Assembly (NCBI GenBank): GCA_026826555.1
Contig: JAKSZT010053887.1
Location: 63,907,373 to 63,971,372 of the forward strand
Direction: 5' to 3'
DNA from: Tolypeutes matacus
Lineage: Eukaryota; Chordata; Mammalia; Cingulata; Chlamyphoridae
Length of the DNA stretch: 64,000 bases
Part shown: one piece after another, positions 11,011-22,821 of the stretch
How positions within the stretch are numbered: the first letter of the stretch is position 1
Layout of the letters: every line of letters starts with the position of its first letter
Notes under the pieces: generated by a model
What the model was told of the DNA's origin: nothing
Database searches by the model: none
Seen by the model: the letters and a program-made list of their open reading frames with translations, nothing else
Position numbers and translations under genes: made by a program

Positions 11011-11289
11011 TGGTGCAAACCTATAAGGCATGTAAATGTGTTCCTATATTCATGGGGCATTGTTACGGTGGGTGGAGATTCACACAATAACCAAAAGAAT
11101 ATGGAACTACCATCCTGAGGAGCTCTGCCACATTCTCTAATGGGACAGCAAGCATCCCCCAAGTACAGGGGCAGTAACTAGTGAAGGAGGATGGTCCATT
11201 GACAGGCCCTTGTTATGGATGTCTGTGCTTATGAACTTTTACTTTTGAAATTGAAACTTAGCCTAGTATTTTAGGGTGCCTAAGAGTTC

Positions 11290-11747
11290 CCTCCTGTGAT
11301 GGTTAGACTAATATGTCAACTTGGCCTGGTACTTGTGCCCAGTTGTTTGGCCAAGCAAGCACCTGGCTAATTGTAATACAAGGACATTTATGGGCTTTAG
11401 TCATCAGTAAGTTTATTGCATAGATGGCTGTTTATATCTACATCGGCCAGGGAGGTTGCTGTCAGCAATGAGTGATGCTTTATCCAATCAGTTGAATGCC
11501 TTAAAAAGGGAAATGATTTCAGCATTCAGAGAGAATTTCCCAGCTCGTCTTTGGACAGCCAACTTCTGGAAACTCATCAAGGACCTTCACTGGACTTTCA
11601 TCGGAGCCCCTGGTTTGCAGCCTGCCTGCAGAATCTAGACTTGTACATCCCCACCATCACATGAAAGACTCTTATAAAACCTCATACTATCTACAGATAG
11701 CTCCTGTTGCTTCTGTTTCCCTAGAGAACCCTGACTAATACACCTCC
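11290..11747 (-). mobile_element. Solo ERVL-like (MLT2-like) LTR in L1-A, with 5-bp TSD
   Basis: A 448-bp element at 11,295-11,742 begins TG and ends CA on the + strand ('tgtgatggttagac' to 'ctgactaataca') and is flanked by the 5-bp duplication cctcc (11,290-11,294 and 11,743-11,747). L1-C shows the empty site near 42,700-42,720. The terminal text, read antisense as 'tgtattagtcagggttctct', resembles MLT2/ERVL LTRs, hence the minus orientation. No internal viral genes are present. Related pieces lie at 33,260 and 33,981. Confidence 0.8.
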
Positions 11748-12571
11748 TGAGAGCTTCCTTGTTGCTCAAATGTGGCTTCTTTCTAAGCTGAACTCAAAAT
11801 ATAAATGCATTTCCTTCCCCCAAGAGTGGGACAGGACTTGTGGGGATGAGCCTCCCTGGCACTGAGGGATTACTACCAAGCACCAGCTAGCAATACAACT
11901 GGAAAAAGACTTGACCAAAAGGGAGAAAAGGTAAAGACAAATGGGTTTATATGGCTAAGAGAATTCAAAGTGAGTCAGGTGGTCATCCCAGAAGTTAAGC
12001 TTATGCACATCTTAGCAGGATCTCACTGACTGCCAAAGTAAATACTACCTCAAATTCAGGGCTCCTGAGGGCTCTGGAGACATCCAGACACTATAGGCAG
12101 GGCAGACAGCTCAGGAGTTTGGTGCCCTGCCAATGGGCCCTACTTGGGTATTTATGCTCCCCAGTGTGACAGAGTGGGACTCAGTTGTGGATTCCCTACA
12201 CATGGCTCTTCTGCCCCTTCTACTTGAACCTATAGTTAGTACTGGAGTTTACAGGTGTGCATCCAAGAGACTTAAATCTTTGGGTTGTCCATGTGCCAGC
12301 TGGGCCCTGAAACTCATTGGAGTTGCAACACTTACTCTCCAGTTCATTGGACTTACCCAGAACAAGTGACAAGGATATGATGATGGACAACGACCATCCC
12401 AAGGAACAGAGAGAGTCTGCAACTGCAAGGACAATAGTTCCATCCATCTGCCCTATGAGATCTAAGTCCCCTCTCAATTAGAGGTGGAGTGGTCATCACC
12501 ATCCCAGAATCCTCAGGATTGGGGAATGAGCAATCGTCCAGAGTAGACTTACTGTTATTCTACTAGAGACT

Positions 12572-12698
12572 TATTATATTTGGTTATTTTATTGGCTTCA
12601 TTTTTTAAGGGGTTTTGGATCACAGAAGGGTTATGATTATGATGGGGGAGGATCATTGGTGTGGGGTGTCAGTGATGGGGGATACATGGGAGGAGGTT
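12572..12698 (+). repeat. Duplicated segment, copy 2, L1-A 3' UTR
   Basis: A second copy of the 10,885-11,010 segment, from 'atatttggttattttattgg' to 'gatacatgggaggaggtt'. It is inserted where L1-C reads directly 'gattctagcaatggaagaa' (about 43,531). So it is private to L1-A and arose by local duplication, template switching or conversion. Confidence 0.8.
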
Positions 12699-13108
12699 CT
12701 AGCAATGGAAGAACTTATATCCTTGAGGTTGGGGCAGTGGCCACTGGTGTTTCTGAGGGGAGGGAGAGGGAGAAACATGTAATATGGGGGCATTTTTGGG
12801 ATTTGGATATTGTCCTGAATGACATTTCAAGGACAGATATGGGCCATTATATATCTTGCAATAACTTACAAAATTTTGCTGGAGAGAGTGTAAACTACAA
12901 TGTAAACTATAATCCATGCTAGTGGCAATGCTCCAAAATGTGTTCATCAATTGTAAAAAATGTACCACACTAATGAAGGATGTTGTTAATGTGGTAAAAT
13001 GTGGGAGGGGTAGGGAGTGAGGCATATGGAAATCCTCTATATTTTTTGTAACATTTATATAATCTAAGTATCTTAAAAATATATATATCAATAAAAAGAT
13101 TATGATAG

Positions 13109-14904
13109 CCCAATTGCTTTTATCTCATTTCAATCCTACCCTCTCTACCATACAATTCCTTTAATGTATTCTTCAAATATTTTCCAGATAAATCTTTTAA
13201 AAGTTGGAAATAATTAAGCCGTTCCACTTCTTAATGCTTAAGCCTGTCTATGTCTCTTGCACATTTACCCTAGTAAAATTCCTAACACATACTAAATCAT
13301 CAATAAACATATGCAGTTGAAAGACCTAAACATTCTCTGCATGAGCAGATCACCCTCCATCAATATCCTCTACCTCCCACACTCTTTACTCCGTGACCAC
13401 TTACTGTTTCCCCAACACTATATGACAGACCTTAGGAATATTGCTAATGCTTATTAATTTTATCATTATGAATAAATAATAACATTGTTTTAGGCCTACA
13501 TTTGACTGCTTATATTAAACACATTTTAAATTGGTTCAATAAGTTAATTCAGTTACCTAGTTTGTAAAAATGCTTTGTTAAAGAAAACAATTGCATAACA
13601 TGCTTTTAAAAAATAAGTTAATTAAATTTGTCTAAGCCTTGAAGGTTAACTTTTTGTTCTGTTTTATTAGTGGGTACTAAAGTTTCAAACCCTAATGATC
13701 TACATTCATGCCATTGTTCAAATTTTTAAATATCTATTTGGATATTGAGTTGAAGAAAACAATAAATTTATTTTCCATTTATATTATTGGTTATTGAATG
13801 TCTATTGAATGCACAATACCAGATATCACAAATTTAAAAGTTTTCTCTAACTTCAGAAATGTTAAAATCAAACTAAGGATCAGACTATAGCTGTATAGAG
13901 AATGTCTGTGAAGGCATGATTTAAAAATAGGAGGTACTCTACTTTTCTACAAATTGTCTAGGTGTAAAACTAGACCAAATAAAGTATTACTTAAGTGAGT
14001 TGATTTTTGAATGTTTGTGATGGATAGTAGGTACAAAATTGGTAAAGGAAAGAAAATGTCTACTTTTGCTCAAGGTACTATTTTATACTATGGAGCTTAG
14101 CATGAAATGGATCTTATTACAGAGATTCAGTCTGCATACTTTCTATCCCCATGCCCCAGACCTACCTTATCAAATACTTTGAAAATAATTCTTAACAGTC
14201 AGTTTGCAGCAGCCCAATCATGCCCTCCCATCAGACAGAATCAAGTGAAGAAGATGCAAGCTGGGCTGTGAATTGGAACCCTATTCAACTGTTTTTCAAT
14301 CATACACAAAATAAGATTGAACTAACATATATTGATTGAGGACTGCTTAGGCACCACAACTTTTTTTTTTTTTTTAACCTAACTTACAGTCTTTGGCTCC
14401 TTGTTCAGATAGTCTGGGAGCCTTTACAGAATTGATTTTTGAGAAATCCCTACTAGCTCTCTTCCCCAACAGTACAAAGGCATCAGTTTATTTATTTTGG
14501 ATTTATCGTGACATCTCCTTAGCCTTTTTAACATAGTCCATAGTGGTAACTTGAGCCTGAGTCAATTCTTTCTATTCTATTTTAATTTTTTAATTTAATT
14601 TTATGATTTTTATTTTATGAGGATTATGGGGTGGAAATATGGACATAAAATAGCTGGGAGAATAGCCTATATACTTCTCCACTTAAAAAAAAGGGGGACA
14701 TTGTAAATGGTTTAGTCCTTTTTTAATTCTTCAGAAATCTCTGTAGCCACCCCAATTAAAATGGCTACTCCAGGATTAAACAGCGCTTTTAATTTTCAGG
14801 ACTACTCTCAGAAGAGTGACAGAAACAGTTTTCAGCCAAATGTCCTGAGGATTAAGGGGAGTTTCAAGTCAAATTTTCATATAAAGAAATATTAGCTAAC
14901 CTCT
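13109..14904. other. Unassigned AT-rich sequence
   Basis: No gene or confident repeat. A poly-T run lies at about 14,362-14,376. Confidence 0.4.
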
Positions 14905-16480
14905 TTTTCAATATGGCTGACTATGTACTCTTGAATAACTCCGCTAATAAAAAAGAAATTACTGTTGGTTAAAACATAAAAGGCATTGCTGAGCTGACAT
15001 GGTAATAAGGATTCTGCAGAGACCCATTGGATGGGAGAATAGATTTGAAGAAAGTGACCTTCAAAACCTTCTTTCATTCTGAAGGACTCTTCACACTATG
15101 TTCTGAAATCTATTTCTATTCTTGAGTTCTACTTTGCTGACTGCATGGGGAACAGGTGATAAACCCTAGGACCCACCCAAGGGGAGGAATAATATAAGGT
15201 CCTTGCATAAAGTTGTTGTCCTACGATTTACACATTTAATGTAAGGCAGATGGTGCTTAATAGGTTATATGTACATTATTCATGGGAATTTAAAACCATA
15301 ACCTAGCCCACCTGCAGATTTTTGTTCTGAATTCACAGTACCTAGAGGGTTTAAAAAACCCAGTGCCAGAGTTTATTTTACAGTGGTCCTGGATTGAAGT
15401 ACCTCTAGGTAATCTGCAAGAGCAAATGAAAATTCTTTCTGGAGGATTGCACCTTTAATGCAGGTCTCTAATAATTTCCTCCAAATTCAGATAACAGCCA
15501 AGGGAAAAAAGAGAAAGCCAGAAAACAATAGATAATAGAATCAGGTTTTAGAATTATCAGGCATAGGCTATAACAGTTTAAGGATACAGTATAGTCATTA
15601 AGTTTAAAAAAATAAGAAGGGAAGTTAGAAAATGCAGTCAAGAAACAAAAGACCATAAGCAATGAAGTTGATTTGAGAAGTAATTGAATAGGACTTCTAG
15701 AAACAAAAACATAATAATTAAAATTAGAAACTAAAATGGACCTATTAAGTAGCAGATTACAAACAATGGAACAGAAAAATAGTGATCTGGAGTGTATACC
15801 TAAAAAAATTCTTCTGAATGAAACAACTATGAAAAGGAACAATATTTGAAAAAGAAGTTTGGAGACTTGAAGGAGATCTACCAAACTTTTTTCAGCAGTG
15901 GAAGAGATAATAGCTGGTCATTTGTCAGAATTGGAGAAAGTCATCAATACTCAAATGCTGGATATTCAACGAATTCCAAGCAGAGAAAAGAAGCAAGTTA
16001 TGAACACCCAGATATAAGGTCCCTGAAATTTCAAAAAGAGAAACAGAAGGAAGGAAAGAAAGAAGGAAGGGAAGGAGGGAGGGAGGAACAGAGGGAAGGA
16101 AAAAAAGAAAAAAGTGAAAAAGAAAAAAAGAAAGGAATAAAAGGAAAAGAAAGAAAGAAAAAGAGAATGCATGTGTATGTGTGTGTGTGTGGGAAGAGAT
16201 TTTAAAAGACAGGCAATTAGACTGACAACAAATTTCTTAATAGTAAAGTTAGAAGCCCTGATACCTTGGAGTAATATCTTCCATGTTCTCAGAGAATATA
16301 AATGTCATCCTGTAATGCTTATCTGAAAACATAAAATATCAGAAAGGAGGGTGAATTAAAGTCACTTTAGATGAAAAACTCTACCGAGGATACTCTAATT
16401 ACAGATATAAATGTCTTAAGAAAAACAATCCAAAATAGAAGATCATAGACGCAAGAAGGTAGGATGTGAAAAATGTTTTT
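14905..16480 (+). mobile_element. HAL1/L1-like fossil (5' UTR to ORF1)
   Basis: The left edge 'ttcaatatggctgactatgt' resembles the start of HAL1/L1M elements. Downstream, 15,640-16,030 is A-rich with coiled-coil-like codon use. After the purine microsatellite, 'gacaggcaattagactgaca' and 'aatagtaaagttagaagccc' (16,209-16,256) resemble the ORF1 carboxy-terminal domain region (the 'EARR..W' part) of L1-like elements. It continues to 'gatgaaaaactctacc'. HAL1 carries only ORF1, and no ORF2 is seen here. Heavily decayed; family and edges are tentative. Confidence 0.5.
16036..16192 (+). repeat. Purine microsatellite (GAAA/GGAA)n followed by (TG)n
   Basis: A run of A and G from about 16,036 to 16,168, with GGAAGGAA and GAAAGAAA units, then 'tgtgtatgtgtgtgtgtgtg' to about 16,192. 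It lies inside the HAL1-like fossil. The open frames over it (lysine/glutamate-rich on +, phenylalanine/serine-rich on -) are compositional artefacts. Confidence 0.9.
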
Positions 16481-16797
16481 TAAAAATGAGTTAATTGAAA
16501 CAAACATTGCCTGTAAAATCCAAAAATAATGTTCAATCTATATATCTAATACTGCTGTGGCATTTACTAAATGCCAGGCATGGAACTTAAAATTAAGCAG
16601 ATTTCCTTGGGCATGTTGGAGGTTTTCCCTACCAAATAAATGACGTGCATGGCTTAGATCCTTTCTCTGCCTTCCTTGACCAAGAGTTCACTTCATAATG
16701 TTTAAGTTACTGAAAGATAATGATTCTTCCATCAATCAAATTCTCTGATTTCCAACACTACAAAAACGGAGACCTCTAATCTGTTTTTTGTTTCTTT

Positions 16798-16799
<2 letters not shown>

Positions 16800-16828
<29 letters not shown>
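16800..16828. repeat. 29-base poly-T run
   Basis: Uninterrupted T from 16,800 to 16,828. It could be the tail of an antisense retroelement, but flanking sequence is not recognised. Confidence 0.9.
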
Positions 16829-18690
16829 GTTTGAAGTGTTGGGCTCTACAAAATCCAGTCATTTGGCAGTGAATTATAGGCATTATAGACCTTCAAATAT
16901 TAGGACTAGTCTGCATTTACCCCACCTAGTCTATAGTTTCTTTGCTGATTTGGCATGAGCTTCAGATTTTGTAAAAGCACCAGCTGCCTCAAACAAACAA
17001 AAGATAGATATAAAATCTTGATTAGAGAAATCTTCGGTTGAAGGGATAGGACAAGAGATACTGAGAAAAGCAGGGAACTGTGGCCCAGGTAAGTGAGCAA
17101 TTCATCCCAGTGCCATGTTGCAGCGACAGGGGAAACTGCTCCGTGCCAGAGGGGATATACTCATGTTAGAGGAATGAGGGTTGCAGGGAGGTGAGAAAGA
17201 TTAAAAGAATTATTTGTTGTCAGAGAAACCATATAAAGGCTGTGAAGTCTAGTACACTGAGTTCTTTTTCTGGAATCCCTTGATATCCAAGATGTTTCTT
17301 TCCTCCCAGGAGGATTTCTCCAGGGAGGAAGGCTTCCAGCTCATTTGGTTACATCTAGTTACTAAATCTATATTCCAAGGTGGCAAAAGGCTTTTATTTC
17401 TTGAATGCTGAAAGTATTCTTGGTCCCAGGGCAGAGTAAATATAAAGGAATGTATTCAGCTAAGAAAACAAGGGTAAAGATCTAAAAATACCAACACAGT
17501 TTACTTTTGGAACTTACGAGTTTGTGGTTTGATGTAATTAATTGTAATTAATCTCTCCAGCTTTAACTGACCTTAAGATACAACTTCTTGCATGCACTTA
17601 CTCTCAAACAAAATGACTACTGTGCTATAATAAAAAACTGAGACTCTACATTATTACTTAATATCTATGCACAGTATTTCAAAAAAATATAAATTTTGTA
17701 CCATAAAGACTTGAAAAATCAAGTGAGAGTTTGTGGTGTCCTGTTATTTATCAATGGCTTATTTTTAAAAGACTGATATTTGTGAGACTAGGGGGAAGGA
17801 CACACTGTCTTTTCATTTCTCTAGATTCAAATTTTATCATTATATCAAGCTGGATTATCACAAAGCAAACTAAATGGGCTGTGCTATCTCTGCTCCCCCC
17901 CCCATAGATATGCTTCCACTGAATGATGATTTAATGTTATGCCTTCAGCTTGGATAACTCAGCCTAAACTGTCTGTGCCTGATTAGATTGAGATCCCCCA
18001 CAGGTATTAAAATCATCTTTGGGGCATGAGGTTTGTTCTCATGAAGAAAGAGTGCTGAGGCTGGGTGCCAGGTGGCTGTTTTTGCATACTCAAGGATGCA
18101 ACAGGAATTTGATCCGGATTCTCTAACCAACATTTTGAATGTCACTTGTGTGTGTGTGTATTTGAAAACATTTAGTTAAAAATGTTGTCTATTACTTAAT
18201 CCCATGATATTTAATTAATGCCAACACTAATGACAACAATAATGAAATATTAGGATAATGACAATGAAAGAAAATTCAAATAAGTATATGTGACTGGTAC
18301 TCATTTCTGAGGAAAAGAAAGAAGAAATAAATGCGAACATTTTCCAATATAAACCTCAATATTGTAGAAGAATAATTTCAGCTGAGTTATTCATCCATAA
18401 ACATTAAGAAAAAGAAAAGAGGAAAAAAGAAAGAAGGGAGAGGGTAAACAAAAAAAGAGGATTAGGCATTACTCTCACAATAGCAAGGGTGAAATGGACA
18501 AAACACTATTAAAGTAAAAATAAAAATATTGATGACCTTTAGTATATTCTGTTTAGATGGCATTGGAATATAACAACATAGAGATAAAAAGCCTGACAAA
18601 GAAGATTTGTAGCACTCAGAATTTGCAGAATTTTGCATGAAATACCTATGGCTTTGGCATTTCTTTGAAGCTCTGTATTAGGCAATAATT
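16829..18690. other. Unassigned sequence
   Basis: No gene, RNA gene or confident repeat. A run of nine C lies near 17,895-17,903. Short open frames (16,906-17,100 minus, 17,945-18,145 minus) show no domain. Confidence 0.4.
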
Positions 18691-18895
18691 TACAGAGAAT
18701 GTCTCTCAAAATTTAACATTCATAAGAGTCACCTGGAAACTTTTTAAAAGTCACTTATACTTCTCCACCCCTCCCTTATTCCACAAGCCCATTGAGAGAG
18801 AAATAAGCTTACTATGTCTGGGTTAGAACCCTGGTGTCTGCATTTTAAAAAGCAAATTCAGATAATTCTGGTTTTGGTGGTGTTGTGAGTGGCTC
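18691..18895. mobile_element. MER5-like hAT DNA transposon fossil, left part
   Basis: 'tctcaaaatttaacattcat', 'aagagtcacctggaaacttt' and 'gtgtctgcattttaaaaagc' follow the order of MER5-type hAT-Charlie elements. It is cut by the L1 3'-end insertion at 18,910 and resumes at 19,214 with 'gagaaatactg', the expected terminal text. Confidence 0.6.
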
Positions 18896-19213
18896 ATGGA
18901 CTATCTTTTTTTTTTTTAATATATATTTTTTATTTATTTTAAAAAGATACTTAGATTACATAAAATGTTACATAAACAATATAACACTACTTGTTTATGT
19001 ACCACTCTCCACACTTCCCTCTTTTTCCCACATAAACAGCTTTCATTAGTGTGGTACATTCATTGCATTTGATGAACACATTTTGGAGCACTTCCACTAA
19101 GGATGGATTATTGTTTAGATTGTAGTTTACACTCTCTCCCACTCAATTCTGTAGGTTATGACAGGATATATAATGGCCTGTTTCTGTCGTTGCAATGTTA
19201 TGGACTATCTTTT
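18896..19213 (-). mobile_element. L1 3'-end insertion (antisense) with 14-bp TSD
   Basis: The 290-bp insert (18,910-19,199) starts with poly-T and reads antisense to the last part of the L1-A/L1-C 3' UTR ('gtgtggtacattcattgcat', 'gattgtagtttacactctct'). It is flanked by identical atggactatctttt at 18,896-18,909 and 19,200-19,213. This is a strongly 5'-truncated copy of the same L1 lineage. Confidence 0.9.
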
Positions 19214-19934
19214 GAGAAATACTGATGGAATGAATAATTTGCATATCTTTACTGCAGCAGAATTCTTCCAAGAATTTATCAATATGCTAACTATTGATCT
19301 ATAAATATGTGTATATATACGTGTGTAAGTGTGTTCATCTAACAAAAATGATCATTTGTGTTTATACATCAGCTAAACATACGATTTCTTAGATGCTAAT
19401 TCCTGCTTTTCTTTTCTGACATCTCACATCACAAGACATCCATTATTTAAATCGACAACTGAAGGCCTCATTTCCTACCCTCACAAACTCCTTAAGTTAA
19501 TGCTAGGATGAGCTCAATCTTGACGATATATTTTTATTATTTATTTAAAACATCTCAATATTTTTACTATGGCTGCTAGTATACTGAGACCTGTAAGTAC
19601 TACAGGATGGTATAATTAGTTTCTGTCAGATGTTCAGTTCCTAATACCATTTATTCCATATTATTTTTTCAAGAACAATTCTTAACCAGGCGGATCTCAG
19701 GGCAGAGGCCCGATCTACGTCAAGATCAGGGCACAAAGGGTACAAATTCCAACTACTCAGGAGGGAACATTGGAGAACATGCTTTGCCCAAATATTTAAT
19801 TGCTCTCTTTTCATATTTGTCAGAATAATATTACATTTTATTTTAAAATGATAATATAAGAAAACACAATTCCTATGTTATGGGGAAAGCATAAATGTTG
19901 AGAAATACATTTTTTTGATGGTTTCATATGCCTT

Positions 19935-20135
19935 GGTTCAGGGAGCAGAATTTAGAGTTAATGAGACATAAGCGTGGGTCTTGTTTCTAGCATGTTGTGG
20001 TTGCCTGACTGGCTGCATCACTTAAACTCCTTCAGCCACAGTTTCCACTTTATATAATGGGGATACTAATGCTCACTGCACAATATTGTTGTGAGAATAA
20101 GGAGCTAGAAAGTGAAAAACACTAACTACATTCCT
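19935..20135 (+). mobile_element. MIR SINE fragment
   Basis: Core and 3' parts follow MIR order: 'tggttgcctgactggctgca', 'tcacttaaactccttcagcc', 'acagtttccactttatataa' and 'tggggatactaatgctcact'. Strongly diverged, as expected for this old family. Confidence 0.7.
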
Positions 20136-21999
20136 TGGTCCTATTGTTAATATTACTCTCTTCTGTATTTCCACCCCAATTTTTCTATTTGGCATTGTTT
20201 CTAACTTGTAAATCAAGTCATATATATATATATTAAAGTAGATTTTGTATATGATACTAGGAATTATTTTAGGTTTTTTGGATGGTGGGACACAGCACAA
20301 AGACACTCAGATGAAAAGCAGAATTCTTTGTTACATACAATTCCAAATAAGAACCAGAGCCCCAAAACTAAGTCAAAACAAAATTTCAAAAAAATGTATA
20401 TTATAGTAAGTTACAAATTACTAAAAGTATGTTAGAGAGATATAATTTTTCTTGGTTATTATTTTATAAGAACATAGCAAAATCCAATTATGAAGATTCA
20501 CAAAATCTATGATACAGTTGAAATTATTCAAAACATAGTATAATGCAGAAAATGTTTTATACCATTATATGTCACAAAATCATAAGACTACATATCATAA
20601 AAGCAACATAATTAAAATACCTATAAAATAACTGAACTTTAAAAAATATATTTGGTAGTGCAAGGGTGTTGAACCAGTCAGATTTTCCTTGAAAGAAACA
20701 AAAATGAATGTAAGACCTAACCCTTCTTGAAAAATAAATCATTGTGCATAGGCTGGGATAAGCACCATCATGAAATAATATATCTGTAGGAATTATGTTC
20801 CAATAGCATTAAAATTGCCACTCTGAAAAACAACAAATGGAACAGAAAAAGATGCCGCTGCATTTGGATCTCACTAACACTTCAGTCTGCAGAACTCCAT
20901 CAAGAAATTCATGCATAACAGAATATTCCAAACATTTTGTCATACAAGTTGACTGCTAAGCATTTTGTTAATGTGGAAGCAAATGAGATGTTTTATCAGA
21001 ATCCTCTCAGCACCTTGGGTCTTGATTAGATTAAAGCATTAGGGCATTAGCAAGAACTGGGGAGTTTTATTACACAGAATGGAAGAATTCTGTTATTGTT
21101 TTTAGTATTGGACAAAGTTTGTTTTCAACCTCTGATCTCTTTGACAAAAACACTGTGTAGAAGAAGGAAATTGGCTCCCTCTCTTCTGACCAACTTGAAG
21201 AGGCTTTAGAAGGGGACCTTCTTCACTGGGATGAAAGGCAGTCATTAAGCCACATATAGAGTCCTTGTGAGGATTAGGAAAAGAAGATTCTTCCTCCAAA
21301 CAGATACAGCCCCATGCCAGGACTCAAGATTTGGCAAGTGGGTTTAGGCTAGATTCGGTCTCTTTATCCCCTTGATGGGTGTCCCTTGTGGAAATCCTAC
21401 CCTGCACAATAGTCTGGGGCTGCCCAGCATGGGAGCCCCTGTGAAGAATGTCACTGACCATCATCCCATTGCTGTTGAAGGACCTGAATGCATCTGGGAG
21501 CTGGTATTTCCTCAGGGTTTAAGACACTCCACATGTATCATAGGTATAGCAATAGCACTGTTGGGCCTGCTTTTCTGCAAGCTTCCCAATGCACAGCTGC
21601 CAGTGCCAACAGCTGCCTTGGCTGTGATACCTCTGCCATATTGCTGTGCTGGGGAGATCAGAGCTGTGTATCCATGCCAGCTTAAGGGCCTTTGATCAAA
21701 GGATAAAAATTCCCAAGGTTCATTAATATAGCCAGAGTTTAGGCAGACAAAAGGGCATAGGTTTATGGCTAGGGATTTTAAATTCAATTCCCTTCCAGCT
21801 AAACCCTTCATCAGTTAGGTCACTTAAATTTTAGTTTTTGTGTACTTTCTGTGTTAATTAGTTGGTGAATGAAGACAGTTTGCATAAAAATGTTAGGTAA
21901 TGAAGGACCTCAACGATTCTGTATATATTAAATATTTCAGTGTTCAAACTGAACTAAGTAAAGGGTTTACCATCTCTGCAGGCCAAGGTCCAGAGTAGC
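20136..21999. other. Unassigned sequence
   Basis: No convincing gene. The open frame at 21,372-21,695 (+) has two hydrophobic stretches but no recognisable domain, weak start context and overlapping equal-length frames. Part of 21,480-21,999 may be the unresolved left portion of the ERV LTR that follows. Confidence 0.4.
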
Positions 22000-22551
22000 C
22001 TGTACAGTAACGGGTTGACTTAGCAGGTCTGGATGTTCAAACCCTGTACATTCCAAAGAAAGGACTTGAGACAGTCTCTAAGCTCTTGGAATATCCTGCT
22101 TCATAAGAGTGTATTTATATACCTGAGTACCTTTGGATACGTCAGCTAGATTATGCTAATGATGTGATTTATGGTGAAGGTCTTGAGTAAGGTATTAGTT
22201 TGACGTTTTGAGGACCTATATTCTGAGTATCTAAGGTCAGCCATACAAGTGGTTCATGTCTACTTGCCTGACCCCCAATAAAATCATTGGATTCCAAAGC
22301 TCAAGCCAGCTACCCTGGTTGGCAATACTCCCTGACTATTGCCACACACGTTTGCTGAGAGAATTAAGTTTCATCCATACAGTTCCACTGCGAGAAGACA
22401 ATTGGAAGCTTCTTCAATTTATTGATTTTAATTTGTATCCTTCCCCAGTAATAAACTGTAACTGTGCCTATAACAGCTTTTCTGAGTTCTGTGAGTCCTT
22501 CCAGAAAATCATTGAACTTAAGGGAAATTTTGGGGACCCCTAACCAGTAAC
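22000..22551 (+). mobile_element. ERV LTR fragment, probably ERV1-like
   Basis: The order of signals is that of an LTR. A U3-like part ('gattatgctaatgatgtgat', 22,152-22,171) is followed by a polyadenylation signal (caataaaatc, 22,277-22,286). Then come 'gaattaagtttcatccatac' and a U5-like end with 'agcttttctgagttctgtga' and 'ttttggggacccct'. No internal viral genes adjoin it. The left border is not resolved. Only a diverged LTR remains. Confidence 0.65.
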
Positions 22552-22808
22552 ACTGAATTTGTCATCTAACTTGCATTTGAACAAATGCAACATAAAATAA
22601 ATATGTTTATACTTCAGATTTGCAAGAATATAGATATAGAACTTATAGTAAGTTTGGACAAGTATATGGGAAATAACTAATCTTGGTAGAAATGTGAATT
22701 TATATAGTTTTCTTTAAATGAGTTCACTCCAGTCATTTCCCTCTATCTCCAGGGGAAAAAGCAAGCATTGTAAAAGTGAATGTTTTTGTGTTGAGAAGTA
22801 CAATGATC
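22552..22808. other. Unassigned sequence before L1-B
   Basis: AT-rich spacer. Its last bases provide the target site of L1-B. Confidence 0.5.
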
Positions 22809-22821
22809 AAAAGCTTACTGG

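Larger units (their letters stand above)
9676..13092 (+). other. L1-A 3' UTR, long composite form
   Basis: This starts after the ORF2 end and runs to the A-rich end before the TSD. It holds a G-rich block, a first 3'-end-like segment (about 10,573-10,663), a second long module (about 10,690-13,092), a solo LTR insertion (11,295-11,742) and a duplicated segment. L1-C has the same order without the LTR and the duplication. Confidence 0.8.
3838..13108 (+). mobile_element. L1-A: full-length, inactive xenarthran-type L1 with TSD
   Basis: A complete LINE-1 insertion about 9.2 kb long, flanked by a 16-bp TSD with one mismatch (aaaaaggttatgatag at 3,838-3,853; aaaaagattatgatag at 13,093-13,108). Order: 5' UTR with 'aaaatggcatcatt' near its start (degenerate YY1-like), a tRNA-Ala-like segment, a pyrimidine-rich tract, ORF1, ORF2, a G-rich block, then a 3' UTR of about 3.4 kb. 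That 3' UTR holds two successive 3' ends, a solo LTR and a private duplication. Both ORFs are broken. The TSD encloses the whole 3' UTR, so it was retrotransposed as one unit. Confidence 0.9.

Noticed and set aside
15966..16205. Charged open frame and its minus-strand Phe-rich shadow
   Set aside because: Produced by the purine microsatellite inside a decayed HAL1-like element.
21372..21695. 107-codon open frame with hydrophobic stretches
   Set aside because: No recognisable domain, competing frames of similar length on both strands, and it sits beside an ERV LTR. It is within the length expected by chance.
21482..22556. A 1.06-kb LTR with ctgaa direct repeats
   Set aside because: ctgaa occurs at 21,482-21,486 and just after 22,551, but 5-mers recur by chance and the left portion is not recognisable as LTR, so I left the border unresolved.
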